Source: Haloarcula amylovorans (GTDB lineage: Archaea; Halobacteriota; Halobacteria; Halobacteriales; Haloarculaceae). From it: a stretch of DNA of 64,000 bases. The stretch is taken from contig NZ_SRIF01000001.1 of the NCBI RefSeq assembly GCF_004681185.1, forward strand, positions 558,001-622,000, written 5' to 3'. This document shows positions 34,720 through 43,341 of the stretch, one piece after another. A program made the position numbers and the translations under genes. How positions within the stretch are numbered: the stretch's first letter is position 1; each line of letters begins with the position of its first letter. Below the pieces are notes generated by a model. That model was not told where the DNA came from. It did no database searches and saw only the letters and a program-made list of their open reading frames with translations.

Positions 34720-35349
34720 TTAGGCGATATCCCGACTCGTGTCGATGCTGACCTCTTCGACGAGGTCGAGTTTGATGATGTCGCTTGGGGCGCGCCCGGC
34801 GCGGAACTTCGGGATGGCGAGGCGATTCTCCACCTCGTCGCTAGTTGTCGTGGTCTTGAGCTGGAACACCACGTCGGCGAAGTGCTCGGTCGTATCCCGG
34901 AGCGGCGGGACGTCCCGGCCGTCCAGACAGTGGAGGATTCCGAGACTGCCGGTGTTGACGATGTGGTTCTGGAGGTCGTTCATGAACGCACGAAACCGCG
35001 AGGGTGGTTCCTGGGCCTCCAGTACGTCAAGCGGGTCCACGATGAGGTTCGACGTTTCGGGGAGCGCGGAGACGAGCTTCCCGGCGTTGTCGAGGGGGGC
35101 CTCGCCAGAGATGTGTCGCACCGTCGGGTCGCCGGTATTAGCCGGCGTGTGTTCGATGCTGGCGACGATAGATTCGGCGGTGCGGTCGAGCGAGAGCCAC
35201 AGCGTGCCGCGAGTGGCGGTGAGTTCGTAGAGGAACAGCTCCGCCTGGCTGGCCGGCTGTGCGGTGAGGGCGACGATGCTCCCGGCGGGGATGCCGCCAT
35301 CGAGCTTCCGATCGAGAACGTCGATGCCCGTCCGTAGCCGGTTCACCAT
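34720..35349 (-). CDS. RecA-superfamily (RAD55/KaiC-like) protein with degenerate P-loop
   Basis: A 209-residue protein with the layout of haloarchaeal RAD55/KaiC-like ATPases: RLRTGIDVLDRKLDGGIPAGSIVAL at the start, TLWLSLDRT, and NLIVDPLDVLE where Walker B would be. The Walker A position reads TAQPASQAELFLYEL, lacking the GKT/S of a working P-loop, so ATP hydrolysis is doubtful. It lies 29 nt after a MinD-like gene on the same strand, and the pair is probably one operon. A partner or regulator of the MinD-like ATPase is inference. Confidence 0.7.
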   Translation of the reverse strand: MVNRLRTGIDVLDRKLDGGIPAGSIVALTAQPASQAELFLYELTATRGTLWLSLDRTAESIVASIEHTPANTGDPTVRHISGEAPLDNAGKLVSALPETSNLIVDPLDVLEAQEPPSRFRAFMNDLQNHIVNTGSLGILHCLDGRDVPPLRDTTEHFADVVFQLKTTTTSDEVENRLAIPKFRAGRAPSDIIKLDLVEEVSIDTSRDIA

Positions 35350-35378
35350 GCCATCAGAATATAGCCACTTCCATCCGA

Positions 35379-36008
35379 TTAAGTATTCCGCTTGTGCAAT
35401 AATTTCGCGCCGCTTAGGTATCGTGCGGCCGATTCCTCGGTTTGGAGCGGCGGTGATGGCAGTTTCGGGACGTGGACGACTTGCCGACAGTCGAACAGCG
35501 TCGAGGGGTCGACGCGGCCGTCGCTACGGACGAGAACGAGAAGCGCGGGCGGCGCGTCTAGTTGGCGCGCCATCGCCGCCGTCTTCGCGGTGTCTTGCAG
35601 GCTCTGTTCGTCCGGCGTCGAGACGAGGACGGTCCGGTCGGCGGTGCGAAGCGGCGCTGCCGCGGCTGGGCTCGCCCCCGCCGGGCAGTCGAGGAGGACG
35701 GGTCGATGACACCGTCGGAGGCGCTCGAACGCCGACACGGCCGTCGCGGTGTCGCTCTCTCGGCACGACAGGACGTCGACATTCGGGAACCGCGGCGACG
35801 ATGTGGCGACAGCGGTCGGCTGTTCGCCGGCGGCGATAGCGGTGACGGCGGCAGCGTGGGCGACGCCCGCTCGGTGGTGGAGGTCCGGCATGTCGAGATC
35901 GGCGTCGACGACGAGCGGATTCGCTCCGAGTGTCACTAGTCCGCGAGCCAGGCCTAGCGCCGTCGTGGTCTTCCCGCAGCCCCCTTTGCCGCCAGCGATT
36001 GCGAACAT
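35379..36008 (-). CDS. MinD/ParA-like ATPase
   Basis: A 209-residue deviant-Walker ATPase: AIAGGKGGCGKTTTALGLARGL (with the signature lysine before GCGKTT), VVDADLDMPDLHHRAGV, and VLLDCPAGASPAAAAPL as the Walker B/switch region. Proteins of this class form ATP-dependent dimers on membrane or DNA and position cell components. It lacks an evident C-terminal amphipathic helix (the end is GAKLLHKRNT). It precedes the P-loop-less RecA-like gene. Some haloarchaeal MinD paralogues affect cell shape and motility; whether this is an orthologue of one needs a phylogeny. Confidence 0.85.
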   Translation of the reverse strand: MFAIAGGKGGCGKTTTALGLARGLVTLGANPLVVDADLDMPDLHHRAGVAHAAAVTAIAAGEQPTAVATSSPRFPNVDVLSCRESDTATAVSAFERLRRCHRPVLLDCPAGASPAAAAPLRTADRTVLVSTPDEQSLQDTAKTAAMARQLDAPPALLVLVRSDGRVDPSTLFDCRQVVHVPKLPSPPLQTEESAARYLSGAKLLHKRNT

Positions 36009-36157
36009 ACCGACTCTGGTTTCGCCATCGCTCTTGAATTCTCGGCGGGCGACACGGATGCGTGCGAGCGAACCGACCGGTGGCAGTGGCCAATAATCGT
36101 GGCCGTTGGGGGCGTGTCGGGAGATTCAAGAGCGTCGGGGGCGCGGTTCCGAGTGAG

Positions 36158-37072
36158 ATGCGGCACGACCACATCATCAGCGCGAAACAGTTGTCGCGGG
36201 CCGACATCGAGGAGGTGCTCGACCACGCGGCCGACATCGCCGAGGACCCGACGGCGTTCGCGGACCGGCACGCGAACACGCTGCTCGGGATGCTCTTCTT
36301 CGAGCCGAGTACGCGGACGAAGATGAGTTTCACGGCGGCGATGAAGCGCCTCGGGGGCGACATCGTCGACATGGGCTCGGTCGAATCGTCGAGCGTCAAG
36401 AAAGGAGAGTCGCTGGCCGACACAGTCCGCGTCGTCGAGGGGTACGCCGACGCGCTCGTGCTCCGCCATCCGATGGAGGGATCGGCGAAGATGGCCAGCG
36501 AATTCGTCGACGTGCCGCTCGTCAACGCCGGCGACGGGGCGGGCCAGCACCCGACCCAGACCTTACTCGACCTCTACACGATTCGGGAGAACGCGGGGTT
36601 CGACGACCTCACCATCGGCATCATGGGCGACCTGAAATACGGCCGGACGGTCCACTCGTTGGCCCACGCCCTAACTAACGTCGACGCTCGCCAGCACTTT
36701 ATCAGCCCCGAGTCGCTGCAACTGCCCCGCTCGGTTCGCTACGATCTGCATCAAGAAGGGGCCGAGGTCCGCGAACACACCGGATTGGAGGAGGTGCTGC
36801 CTGAATTGGACGTGCTCTACGTCACTCGTATCCAGCGCGAGCGCTTCCCGGACGAGAGCGAGTACCGCGAAGTCGCCGGCCAGTATCAGATAGACAGCGA
36901 AACCCTGGAGGCGGCGAAAGACGACCTGACGGTGATGCACCCGCTGCCGCGGGTAGACGAGATTGCACACGACGTAGACGCCACCGACCACGCGAAGTAC
37001 TTCCAGCAGGCCCACAACGGCGTCCCGGTACGGATGGCACTTCTCGACCTGATACTCGGAGGTGAAACATGA
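36158..37072 (+). CDS. pyrB: aspartate carbamoyltransferase, catalytic subunit
   Basis: A 304-residue PyrB. The carbamoyl-phosphate loop is [12 protein letters not shown], substrate residues are in [12 protein letters not shown] and [11 protein letters not shown], and GAGQHPTQ is complete. It condenses aspartate with carbamoyl phosphate in pyrimidine synthesis. The regulatory chain follows in an ATGA overlap. An upstream reading of 32 codons exists but lies in the divergent gap; ATG 36158 begins the normal family N-terminus ([13 protein letters not shown]). Confidence 0.95.
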   Translation: MRHDHIISAKQLSRADIEEVLDHAADIAEDPTAFADRHANTLLGMLFFEPSTRTKMSFTAAMKRLGGDIVDMGSVESSSVKKGESLADTVRVVEGYADALVLRHPMEGSAKMASEFVDVPLVNAGDGAGQHPTQTLLDLYTIRENAGFDDLTIGIMGDLKYGRTVHSLAHALTNVDARQHFISPESLQLPRSVRYDLHQEGAEVREHTGLEEVLPELDVLYVTRIQRERFPDESEYREVAGQYQIDSETLEAAKDDLTVMHPLPRVDEIAHDVDATDHAKYFQQAHNGVPVRMALLDLILGGET

Positions 37073-37536
37073 GCGACGACGACCAGGAACTTCGCGTTTC
37101 GAAGATTCGTAACGGTACCGTCATCGACCACATTACGGGCGGACAAGCACTGAACGTCCTCGCCATCCTCGGCATTGATGGCACCAGCGGCGAGTCCGTC
37201 TCCGTGGCGATGAACATGCCTTCTGACCGACTGGGGAAGAAAGACATCGTGAAAGTAGAGGGTCGGGAACTCTCTCAGAACGAGGTCGACGTCCTCTCGC
37301 TCATCGCTCCCGCAGCGTCTATCAACATCGTTCGGGACTACGATGTCGTCGAGAAGCACCGCGTCGAGCGCCCCTCCGTGGTCGTGGGCGTCCTCGAATG
37401 TCCGAACCACAACTGCATCACGACCGAGGACGAACCCGTCCAGTCTCGCTTTGCTGTCGTCGACGACGGCGTGCGCTGTGAGTACTGCGACACCATCATC
37501 CGCGACGAACTGCCCGCTCACATCCTCGCCGAGTGA
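37069..37536 (+). CDS. pyrI: aspartate carbamoyltransferase, regulatory subunit
   Basis: A 155-residue PyrI. The N-terminal nucleotide-binding part begins [28 protein letters not shown], and the C-terminal zinc domain has four cysteines in CPNHNCITT and CEYCDTII, which contact PyrB. It gives allosteric control by nucleotides (CTP inhibition, ATP activation in the studied enzymes). The overlap with pyrB suggests equal synthesis of both chains. Confidence 0.95.
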   Translation: MSDDDQELRVSKIRNGTVIDHITGGQALNVLAILGIDGTSGESVSVAMNMPSDRLGKKDIVKVEGRELSQNEVDVLSLIAPAASINIVRDYDVVEKHRVERPSVVVGVLECPNHNCITTEDEPVQSRFAVVDDGVRCEYCDTIIRDELPAHILAE

Positions 37537-37617
37537 GAGTCGCCGCGCGCTATCGGTGGTGTCGTGCCGCGACGCGCTCGCCGACAGTTTTTCACCCGGC
37601 GGCGACTGTCACCGCAC

Positions 37618-38163
37618 ATGAGTCACGACCACGACGAGCATGGAGACGGACACGACAGTCGTCCCGGCCCCGACGACCACCACGACGACGATGCCGACGC
37701 GGTGACGGTGGGGGTCCTCACCGTCTCCTCCTCACGGTCGCTGGAGTCTGACTCCGCTGGCGACGCTATCGAGACGGCTCTCGAAGACGCCGACCACGAG
37801 GTACTGGACCGCCAGCTCGTTACCGACGACGCTCCCGCGATCGCGGACGCTGTCGCCGCGGCGCTGGACAACGGTGCGGACGTCGTCGTGACGACGGGCG
37901 GGACTGGCCTGACCGAAGACGACGTGACCGTCGAGGCCGCCGGCGCGCTGTTCGACCGCGAGATTCCCGGCTTCGGCGAGCTGTTCCGCTGGCTCTCTTA
38001 CGAGGAGGTGGGTCCGATGGCGATGGCCTCGCGCGCGACGGCGGGCGTCGTCGACGACCGGCTCGTCTTCTGTCTGCCCGGCAGTGAGAACGCCGCCCGA
38101 CTCGGGAGCGAGGAACTGATAGCGCCCGCTGTCGGGCATTTACTCGGGCTCGTGAGGAGATAG
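37618..38163 (+). CDS. moaB: molybdenum cofactor protein MoaB/Mog with His-rich N-terminus
   Basis: A 181-residue MoaB/MogA-family protein that adenylylates or binds molybdopterin in molybdenum/tungsten cofactor synthesis. Core motifs: VGVLTVSSSRS, VVVTTGGTGLTEDDVTVEA, and FRWLSYEEVGPMAMASRATAGVV then VFCLPGSENAARLG. The first 27 residues, SHDHDEHGDGHD then DDHHDDDADA, carry six His and many Asp and could bind metal ions. It stands between pyrI and moaC with separate spacing. ATG 37618 begins this tail; a later start would leave the core intact. Confidence 0.9.
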   Translation: MSHDHDEHGDGHDSRPGPDDHHDDDADAVTVGVLTVSSSRSLESDSAGDAIETALEDADHEVLDRQLVTDDAPAIADAVAAALDNGADVVVTTGGTGLTEDDVTVEAAGALFDREIPGFGELFRWLSYEEVGPMAMASRATAGVVDDRLVFCLPGSENAARLGSEELIAPAVGHLLGLVRR

Positions 38164-38257
38164 CGAGGGTCTGACCGCAGGGAAGACCCTCGACGGAGCG
38201 GCGACCATAGCGAACCGCGGAGCAGTAGCGAGGGACTGACCCAGGGAAGAACCTCGA
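38161..38257 (+). repeat. two imperfect copies of a 32-33-nt repeat after moaB
   Basis: TAGCGAGGGTCTGACC (then GCAGGGAAGACCCTCGA) at 38161-38193 and a second version at 38226-38257 differing at three or four positions including one gap. The first copy begins with the moaB stop codon. Within each unit GAGGG and CCCTC (or CCTC) can pair, giving small stems. It lies in the moaB-moaC gap; a 3'-end or spacer role is possible. Confidence 0.5.
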
Positions 38258-38321
38258 TAAACCACAGCGGCGGAAACAAGGACCCATCACAGTTTTGCGG
38301 CGTGTCCCGCTACTCTTGCGC

Positions 38322-38798
38322 ATGAGCGACGAGTTCACGCACGTCGACGACGACGGGGACGCACAAATGGTCGACGTCGGCGGGAAGGCCAACAGCGAGC
38401 GCCGGGCGGTCGCCCGCGGCGAAATCTCCCTCTCGGAGAGCACGATCGCGGCAATCGCCGCCGACGACGTGGCGAAAGGCGACGTACTGGCGACGGCGCG
38501 CATCGGCGCGATTCAGGCTGTCAAGCACACGTGGGAAACGATTCCGATGTGTCACCAGATTCCCATCACCAACGTCGATGTCGAGTTCGACGTGGGCGAG
38601 GAGGCGGTCACACTCACAGTCGCCGTCGAGACAGTCGGCAAGACGGGGTGTGAGATGGAAGCGCTAGAGGGCGTGACGACCGGCTTGAACGTCGTCTGGG
38701 ATATGGTGAAAGCGAGCGAAAAGGACGCCGACGGCGAGTATCCAGTGGCAGCCATCGAGGACGTTCGCGTCGTGGAAAAATCGGTCGAGCGGGCGTGA
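38322..38798 (+). CDS. moaC: cyclic pyranopterin monophosphate synthase MoaC
   Basis: A 158-residue MoaC, which closes the pyranopterin ring in molybdenum cofactor synthesis. The conserved DAQMVDVGGKANSERRAVARG, AVKHTWETIPMCHQIPI and ETVGKTGCEMEALEGVTTGLNVVWDMVK are all present. The gene sits beside moaB and a few kilobases from a tungstate/molybdate transporter pair, which forms a loose Mo/W-cofactor neighbourhood. The start at 38322 follows the typical haloarchaeal SDEFTHVDD opening. Confidence 0.95.
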   Translation: MSDEFTHVDDDGDAQMVDVGGKANSERRAVARGEISLSESTIAAIAADDVAKGDVLATARIGAIQAVKHTWETIPMCHQIPITNVDVEFDVGEEAVTLTVAVETVGKTGCEMEALEGVTTGLNVVWDMVKASEKDADGEYPVAAIEDVRVVEKSVERA

Positions 38799-38880
38799 TA
38801 GAAGCAATTCGGATCTGATGAGACCTCACGGCGTCTATCGCAAGCCCACGCTATTTAGGCGTCTATACCGACTTTTTTAT

Positions 38881-39756
38881 ATGAGCAAGGTTCGAGACGA
38901 GACACGAGATATCGATGTCAATGGACTGACTGTTCGCTGTCACATCGACGGCCCCGAGGGCGCCACGCCAATCGTCCTCGTCCACGGCGCTGGACCGGAT
39001 GCCGCGGGCGTATCCTGGAAGAAGACCGCCCCGTCGCTCGCAGAATCGTATCGCGTGTATGCACCGGATTTACCGGGATACGGGGAGAGTGACCGTCTCC
39101 CCCAGGACGTCGAACCGACGACTGACTTCTATATTGGTGTGCTAGATGTCCTTCTCAGAGAACTGGGTCTCGACGAGGCGACGCTCGTCGGCATTTCGAA
39201 AGGTGGCGGAATCGTCCTTGGCTATACGCTCAGCCACCCGGACAGCGTTGCCGGGCTCGTCCTCGTCGACAGCTACGGTCTCGGCAATCAGGTACCTGGC
39301 GGCCGGAAGACCGCCGTGACAGTAAAAATCCCGGAACTTCTAGAGACATCGTGGTGGACGATGAAGAAGAGCCGTAAGGTGACGAAGGCGTCTATGGGGA
39401 ACGTGGCCCTCCCCGAGAACATCGACGAGGAGTTCGTTGACGACGTTCATCGGCAGCTCCAGCGCCCGAACTCGGGTGACGCCTTCGTCAGATGGGCTCG
39501 TTTGGAGATGCATCTCTCTGGCCCGCGGACGAATTACTTCGACCGAATCTCGGACCTTCCCGTGACAACCCTCTTCGTTCACGGGAAGGAAGACCGACTC
39601 GTCCCGCCGAGCCTCTCGAAGCGCGCGGCCAAGGTGGCGCCTGTTGCCGATCTGGTTACGGTCGAGCAGTGCGGGCACTGGGTGTCACGTGAACGTCCTG
39701 AAGCGTTCGTCTCCCAACTCGAAGCCTGGTTAGAGCAGAGCGTACTGGCGACGTGA
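38881..39756 (+). CDS. alpha/beta-fold hydrolase
   Basis: A 291-residue alpha/beta hydrolase. The oxyanion motif is VLVHGAGPDAAG, the nucleophile Ser is in LVGISKGGGIVLGY (G-x-S-x-G), and the catalytic His is in VEQCGHWVSRERPEAF, with the acid in FVHGKEDRLV. A lid domain of Lys/Arg-rich helices (MKKSRKVTKASMGN) lies between. Substrate unknown. TATTTA 24 nt before the ATG marks a leaderless promoter. The gene and the following 189-nt AT-richer gap have a lower GC share than moaC and thiC nearby, which may indicate later arrival. Confidence 0.88.
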   Translation: MSKVRDETRDIDVNGLTVRCHIDGPEGATPIVLVHGAGPDAAGVSWKKTAPSLAESYRVYAPDLPGYGESDRLPQDVEPTTDFYIGVLDVLLRELGLDEATLVGISKGGGIVLGYTLSHPDSVAGLVLVDSYGLGNQVPGGRKTAVTVKIPELLETSWWTMKKSRKVTKASMGNVALPENIDEEFVDDVHRQLQRPNSGDAFVRWARLEMHLSGPRTNYFDRISDLPVTTLFVHGKEDRLVPPSLSKRAAKVAPVADLVTVEQCGHWVSRERPEAFVSQLEAWLEQSVLAT

Positions 39757-39945
39757 AAGTGTAATACTCGCCACGTAGTACTGACTCTCTGCTGAACCCA
39801 TCCTCTGTATGCAGCACACCATTCTTAACAGCAGTTGAAGAGACTGCATTCCACAGCGCTACATCGATTACTTGTACTGACCGAAGGAGAATCCGGGCCG
39901 ATTAGTCATACCGGATTCAATAGAGCTAAAACTCCCTGGTTGGGG

Positions 39946-40746
39946 TTACCGCCACGGTGTCGCCCGAAGCGCGTGCACGACGAGTAACGTTCCGAGCGCG
40001 ACGCTGAGCAGGATGACGGCGACGGGGAGGGCGGCGTCCAGGCCCGTCGAAATGAACGACGCCCAGATCTGGACTGGGAGGGTGCGCGGGTAGTACGCGA
40101 GCATCATCGTCGCGCCGAACTCGCCAAGTGCTCGGGCAAAGGTGAGAACGAGGCCCGCGAGGATTCCGGGTTTCGCTAAGGGGACCGTCACCGTCCGCAT
40201 CGTCTCGCCCCAGCTCCGACCGAGCGAGCGGGCCGCTTCCTCGAAGTGGTCGTCGACGCCGTCGAAGGCGGCCTTCGCCGTCACGACGAAGAACGGGGCG
40301 GCGACGAACGTCTGTGCGGCGACGACGCCCAGCAACGAGCGGGTCAGTCGGAAGTCTGTGAGCCCGCCCAGTCCCGCCGGTCCGACGACGGTCAACAGGA
40401 GCATTCCGCTGACGATGGGCGGCAGTACCAGCGGGAGGACGACGACGCCGAGCGCCAGCGTCGCGAGGACGTGGTCGCTGCGCGAGAGCCAGTAGGCGAG
40501 CGGTAAGCCGAAGACGAGCGAGATGGTCGTACTGGTGAGTGCGGCCACCAGCGAGGTCGTCGCGGCGTCGACGACGTATCCGGCAGTCAATTGCGTCAGC
40601 GCCGTCGGCGAGTACGTCACGACGAGGACGGCGAGCGGGACGACAAAGTACAGCAACAGCACCGCTCCCAGCACCGGAACGAGGTGTCGGAGTTCGGGAC
40701 CAGCGCCGCGGGTCGGCGTCTCAGCCCCGGAGACCGTTCGGGACAT
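39946..40746 (-). CDS. wtpB: tungstate/molybdate-type ABC transporter permease
   Basis: A 266-residue binding-protein-dependent permease (from Met 40746). About six transmembrane segments and the cytoplasmic EAA loop (HFEEAARSLGRSWGETMRTVTVPLAKPG) show its type; LLVVFALR-like helices end the protein. Sequence and partner resemble the WtpB/ModB group. Nine extra residues are possible from a Met at 40773. Its 5' end lies inside the 3' end of the binding-protein gene by about 26 nt. No ATPase gene follows downstream, where an alpha/beta hydrolase lies instead. Confidence 0.78.
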   Translation of the reverse strand: MSRTVSGAETPTRGAGPELRHLVPVLGAVLLLYFVVPLAVLVVTYSPTALTQLTAGYVVDAATTSLVAALTSTTISLVFGLPLAYWLSRSDHVLATLALGVVVLPLVLPPIVSGMLLLTVVGPAGLGGLTDFRLTRSLLGVVAAQTFVAAPFFVVTAKAAFDGVDDHFEEAARSLGRSWGETMRTVTVPLAKPGILAGLVLTFARALGEFGATMMLAYYPRTLPVQIWASFISTGLDAALPVAVILLSVALGTLLVVHALRATPWR

Positions 40747-41605
40747 CGCCCTCCATACGTGGGTACTGATCACGGACGGTGAAACCGTGTTCGCTCAGCC
40801 ACGAGCCCGAGAGCACCGACTCGAACGCCTCCATCGTCGCGTCGTCGTCGGTTCGGCGGGTCGAGGCGTACTCGATAGGTGACCCACGGGCGACGGTCCC
40901 GTCGGGGAGTTCGTACTGGACGGACGCGTACTCGTCTGCGAAAGCGGGGTCGCCGAGGTTGACGGCCGGTGGCAGTTCCCGGAACGGGTAGTCGCGCTCG
41001 ACGGCCATGCTTCGGTAGACGACGGCGGCGTCGACGCTCCCCGTTTCGAACTGCGCCAGCAGTTGCGTCTCGGGGTAGCGCTGGTCTGGTTTCAGTACGT
41101 CGTCGGCGAGCGTCGGTTTGTCGCGGCGGCGAGCCGCGAGTTCGAGCGCGAAGACCGTCCGGTAGCCCAGCGGGTCGAGGTCGGGATCGGTGCGGCCGAA
41201 GGAGACATCGGCCTCGGTCAGCGGTGCGGTCCACGTCGGCGCGTCGGCGACCCGCTGGCCGCCGTCCGTCTTCGGGTTGTACGAAAGCACCAGCTCGTTG
41301 CTGGCGACGACGGCGTACCACGGGGTTGCGAGAAGTCGCTCGAACAGTGCTGGGTCAGCCAGTGCCAGTATCTCGGGGTCGCGTTTCCCGTCGGCGACGA
41401 GCCGCGCAGCGTGGACGGAGCCGTGTGATTCGACCGCCAACTCGGCAGTCGTCTCCTGCTGGAGGGTCCCGCTCGCGGCCGCCTGTAGGCTCCCGGCGAC
41501 GAGGGTCCGTACCCGCGACTGTGCCAGCCCGGAGCACCCACCGATTCCGGCGGCGAGGCCGCTTCCGAGGGCGGCGAGGACGTTTCGCCGACGCCAGTTG
41601 CTCAT
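40721..41605 (-). CDS. wtpA: tungstate/molybdate-type binding lipoprotein
   Basis: A 294-residue extracellular binding protein. A signal with a lipobox (GLAAGIGGCSG, Cys near 23) indicates a membrane-tethered lipoprotein. LVAGSLQAAA, VESHGSVHAARLVADGKRDPEILALADPALFERLL and SNELVLSYNPKT match the WtpA layout. It captures an oxyanion outside the cell for the permease. The frame continues upstream to 41956, overlapping thiC, but Met 41605 gives a proper signal peptide. Divergent from thiC; with moaB/moaC nearby, a Mo/W role is likely. Confidence 0.78.
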   Translation of the reverse strand: MSNWRRRNVLAALGSGLAAGIGGCSGLAQSRVRTLVAGSLQAAASGTLQQETTAELAVESHGSVHAARLVADGKRDPEILALADPALFERLLATPWYAVVASNELVLSYNPKTDGGQRVADAPTWTAPLTEADVSFGRTDPDLDPLGYRTVFALELAARRRDKPTLADDVLKPDQRYPETQLLAQFETGSVDAAVVYRSMAVERDYPFRELPPAVNLGDPAFADEYASVQYELPDGTVARGSPIEYASTRRTDDDATMEAFESVLSGSWLSEHGFTVRDQYPRMEGDVPNGLRG

Positions 41606-41675
41606 CACGTAGCGATTGGTGAGTCGCCCACTTTGCTGTTCGGATGCGCGCGAAAACCGCCGACCCGCAGTTTTA

Positions 41676-41699
41676 TAACTTAGTGATATAACTAGGTTA
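41676..41699 (+). promoter_or_regulatory. 24-nt palindrome between thiC TATA box and start codon
   Basis: TAACTTAGTGATATAACTAGGTTA shown as arms TAACTTAGTG and the matching ATAACTAGGTTA: ten of twelve pairs are complementary, one more is G-T. It begins inside the TATA box (TTTTATAAC, 41671-41679) and ends three bases before the thiC ATG. The position would let a bound protein block polymerase, so it is a good operator candidate. Confidence 0.7.
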
Positions 41700-41702
41700 T
41701 CC

Positions 41703-43139
41703 ATGACGCAACTGGAGGCCGCACGGTGCGGGACCGTCACAGAAGCGATGGACCGGGTCGCCGAACGAGAGCACGTCTCAGCGGAGTTCGTCCGCCAGCA
41801 AGTCGCTGAGGGACAGGCCGTGATCCCGAACAACGTCGGGCACGACGCGCTGGACCCGATGGTCATCGGTCCGGAGTTCGGAACGAAGGTCAACGCCAAT
41901 ATCGGCAACAGCGAGGAGACCAGCGACATCGAGGGCGAACTCTCGAAACTGCACACCGCCGTCCACTACGGCGCCGACACCGTAATGGACCTCTCGACGG
42001 GGAGCGACCTGGACGCGATTCGGGAGACGAACGTCGAACACTCGCCGGTCCCCATCGGTACGGTGCCGATATACGAGGCTGTCAAGCGTGCCGGCGACGC
42101 GACGGAAATCACTCACGAGCTACTGCTCGACGTCATCGAGAAACAGGCCGAACAGGGTGTCGATTACATGACGATACACGCCGGCGTGCTGCTGGAACAC
42201 CTCCCCCTGACCGACGGCCGCAAGACCGGCATCGTCTCCCGCGGTGGGTCCATCCTCGCACAGTGGATGGAAGAAAACGGGATGCAGAACCCGCTGTACG
42301 CAAAGTTCGAGGATATCTGCGAAATCTTCGCCGCGTACGACGTGACGGTCAGTCTCGGCGACGGCCTCCGACCTGGCTGTCTCGCCGATTCGGGCGACGA
42401 CGCGCAGTTCGCCGAGTTGGACACGTTGGGCGAACTCACGCAGACGGCGTGGGATCACGGCGTGCAGGTGATGGTCGAGGGACCGGGCCACGTCCCGATG
42501 GACCAGATCGCCGGACAGGTCGAGCGCCAGCGGGAGATCTGCGACGGCGCACCGTTCTACGTCCTCGGGCCGCTGGTGACCGACGTCGCGCCGGGCTACG
42601 ACCACATCACGAGTGCCATCGGTGCGACGGAGGCGGCCCGTGCCGGTGCCGCGATGCTGTGTTACGTCACGCCCAAGGAACATCTCGGCCTCCCCGAGGA
42701 GGAGGACGTTCGGGAGGGCTTAGCCGCCTACCGTATCGCCGCCCACGCTGCCGACGTGGCTGACGGACGAGAAGGTGCTCGCGCGTGGGACGACGCGCTC
42801 TCGGAGGCGCGCTATGCCTTCGACTGGCGCGAGCAGTTCGAGTTGGCGCTCGACCCCGACCGTGCCCGCGAGTACCACGACCAGACGCTCCCCGGCGACA
42901 ACTACAAGGACGCCCGCTTTTGCTCGATGTGTGGCGTCGACTTCTGCTCGATGCGTATCGACCAAGACGCCCGCGAGAGCGGTGAAATGGCCGACATCGA
43001 GACCGGCAGTGCGGACCGAACTGACGTGTCGGCGACCGCGGCCGCCGAGGTCAACCGTCCGCCAGTCGGCACACACGACGCCGTCGCGGTGACGGACGAC
43101 GGGACACCGGACGACGCGACGCAGGCTGACGACGACTGA
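41703..43139 (+). CDS. thiC: phosphomethylpyrimidine synthase ThiC
   Basis: A 478-residue radical-SAM-type enzyme that turns aminoimidazole ribotide into the pyrimidine part of thiamine. Core motifs include [45 protein letters not shown] and the C-terminal Fe-S cluster motif [15 protein letters not shown] (C-x2-C-x4-C). The last 45 residues are a Thr/Asp-rich acidic tail. A TATA box 28 nt upstream implies a leaderless message. No thiamine riboswitch is visible in the 97-nt gap; a palindrome sits there instead. Confidence 0.95.
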   Translation: MTQLEAARCGTVTEAMDRVAEREHVSAEFVRQQVAEGQAVIPNNVGHDALDPMVIGPEFGTKVNANIGNSEETSDIEGELSKLHTAVHYGADTVMDLSTGSDLDAIRETNVEHSPVPIGTVPIYEAVKRAGDATEITHELLLDVIEKQAEQGVDYMTIHAGVLLEHLPLTDGRKTGIVSRGGSILAQWMEENGMQNPLYAKFEDICEIFAAYDVTVSLGDGLRPGCLADSGDDAQFAELDTLGELTQTAWDHGVQVMVEGPGHVPMDQIAGQVERQREICDGAPFYVLGPLVTDVAPGYDHITSAIGATEAARAGAAMLCYVTPKEHLGLPEEEDVREGLAAYRIAAHAADVADGREGARAWDDALSEARYAFDWREQFELALDPDRAREYHDQTLPGDNYKDARFCSMCGVDFCSMRIDQDARESGEMADIETGSADRTDVSATAAAEVNRPPVGTHDAVAVTDDGTPDDATQADDD

Positions 43140-43194
43140 GCGAGTGATCATCTGGGCGATAGTATTTTACGAGCGCCGTTCGCATCTCGAAACG

Positions 43195-43263
43195 ATGTCG
43201 AAGAAGGTACTTGCCCTGGTCGCCGTCGTCGCCCTCGTGTTGGTGTACGCTACCAAGCGATAA
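43195..43263 (+). CDS. 22-residue single-helix membrane micro-protein
   Basis: ATG at 43195, TAA at 43261-43263. The product, MSKKVLALVAVVALVLVYATKR, is one hydrophobic helix with two lysines before it and Lys-Arg after it. TATTTTA at 43163-43169 is 26 nt before the ATG, the standard spacing for a leaderless haloarchaeal promoter, which argues that this tiny frame is expressed. Function is unknown; it lies between thiC and the TIM-barrel-like protein. Confidence 0.5.
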   Translation: MSKKVLALVAVVALVLVYATKR

Positions 43264-43341
43264 CGCGAGGAAGACGAAGTCGTATCGTTTCCGACTACCC
43301 TTTTCAGAACCCTTACCCGGCCTACCGCCCTACGGCCGCCC

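Noticed and set aside
41606-41702. Thiamine (TPP) riboswitch before thiC
   Set aside because: The gap is short and lacks the conserved CUGAGA-type core; the transcript appears leaderless.
41606-41956. Upstream extension of the binding protein into thiC
   Set aside because: It would destroy the lipoprotein signal, and the added residues mirror thiC.
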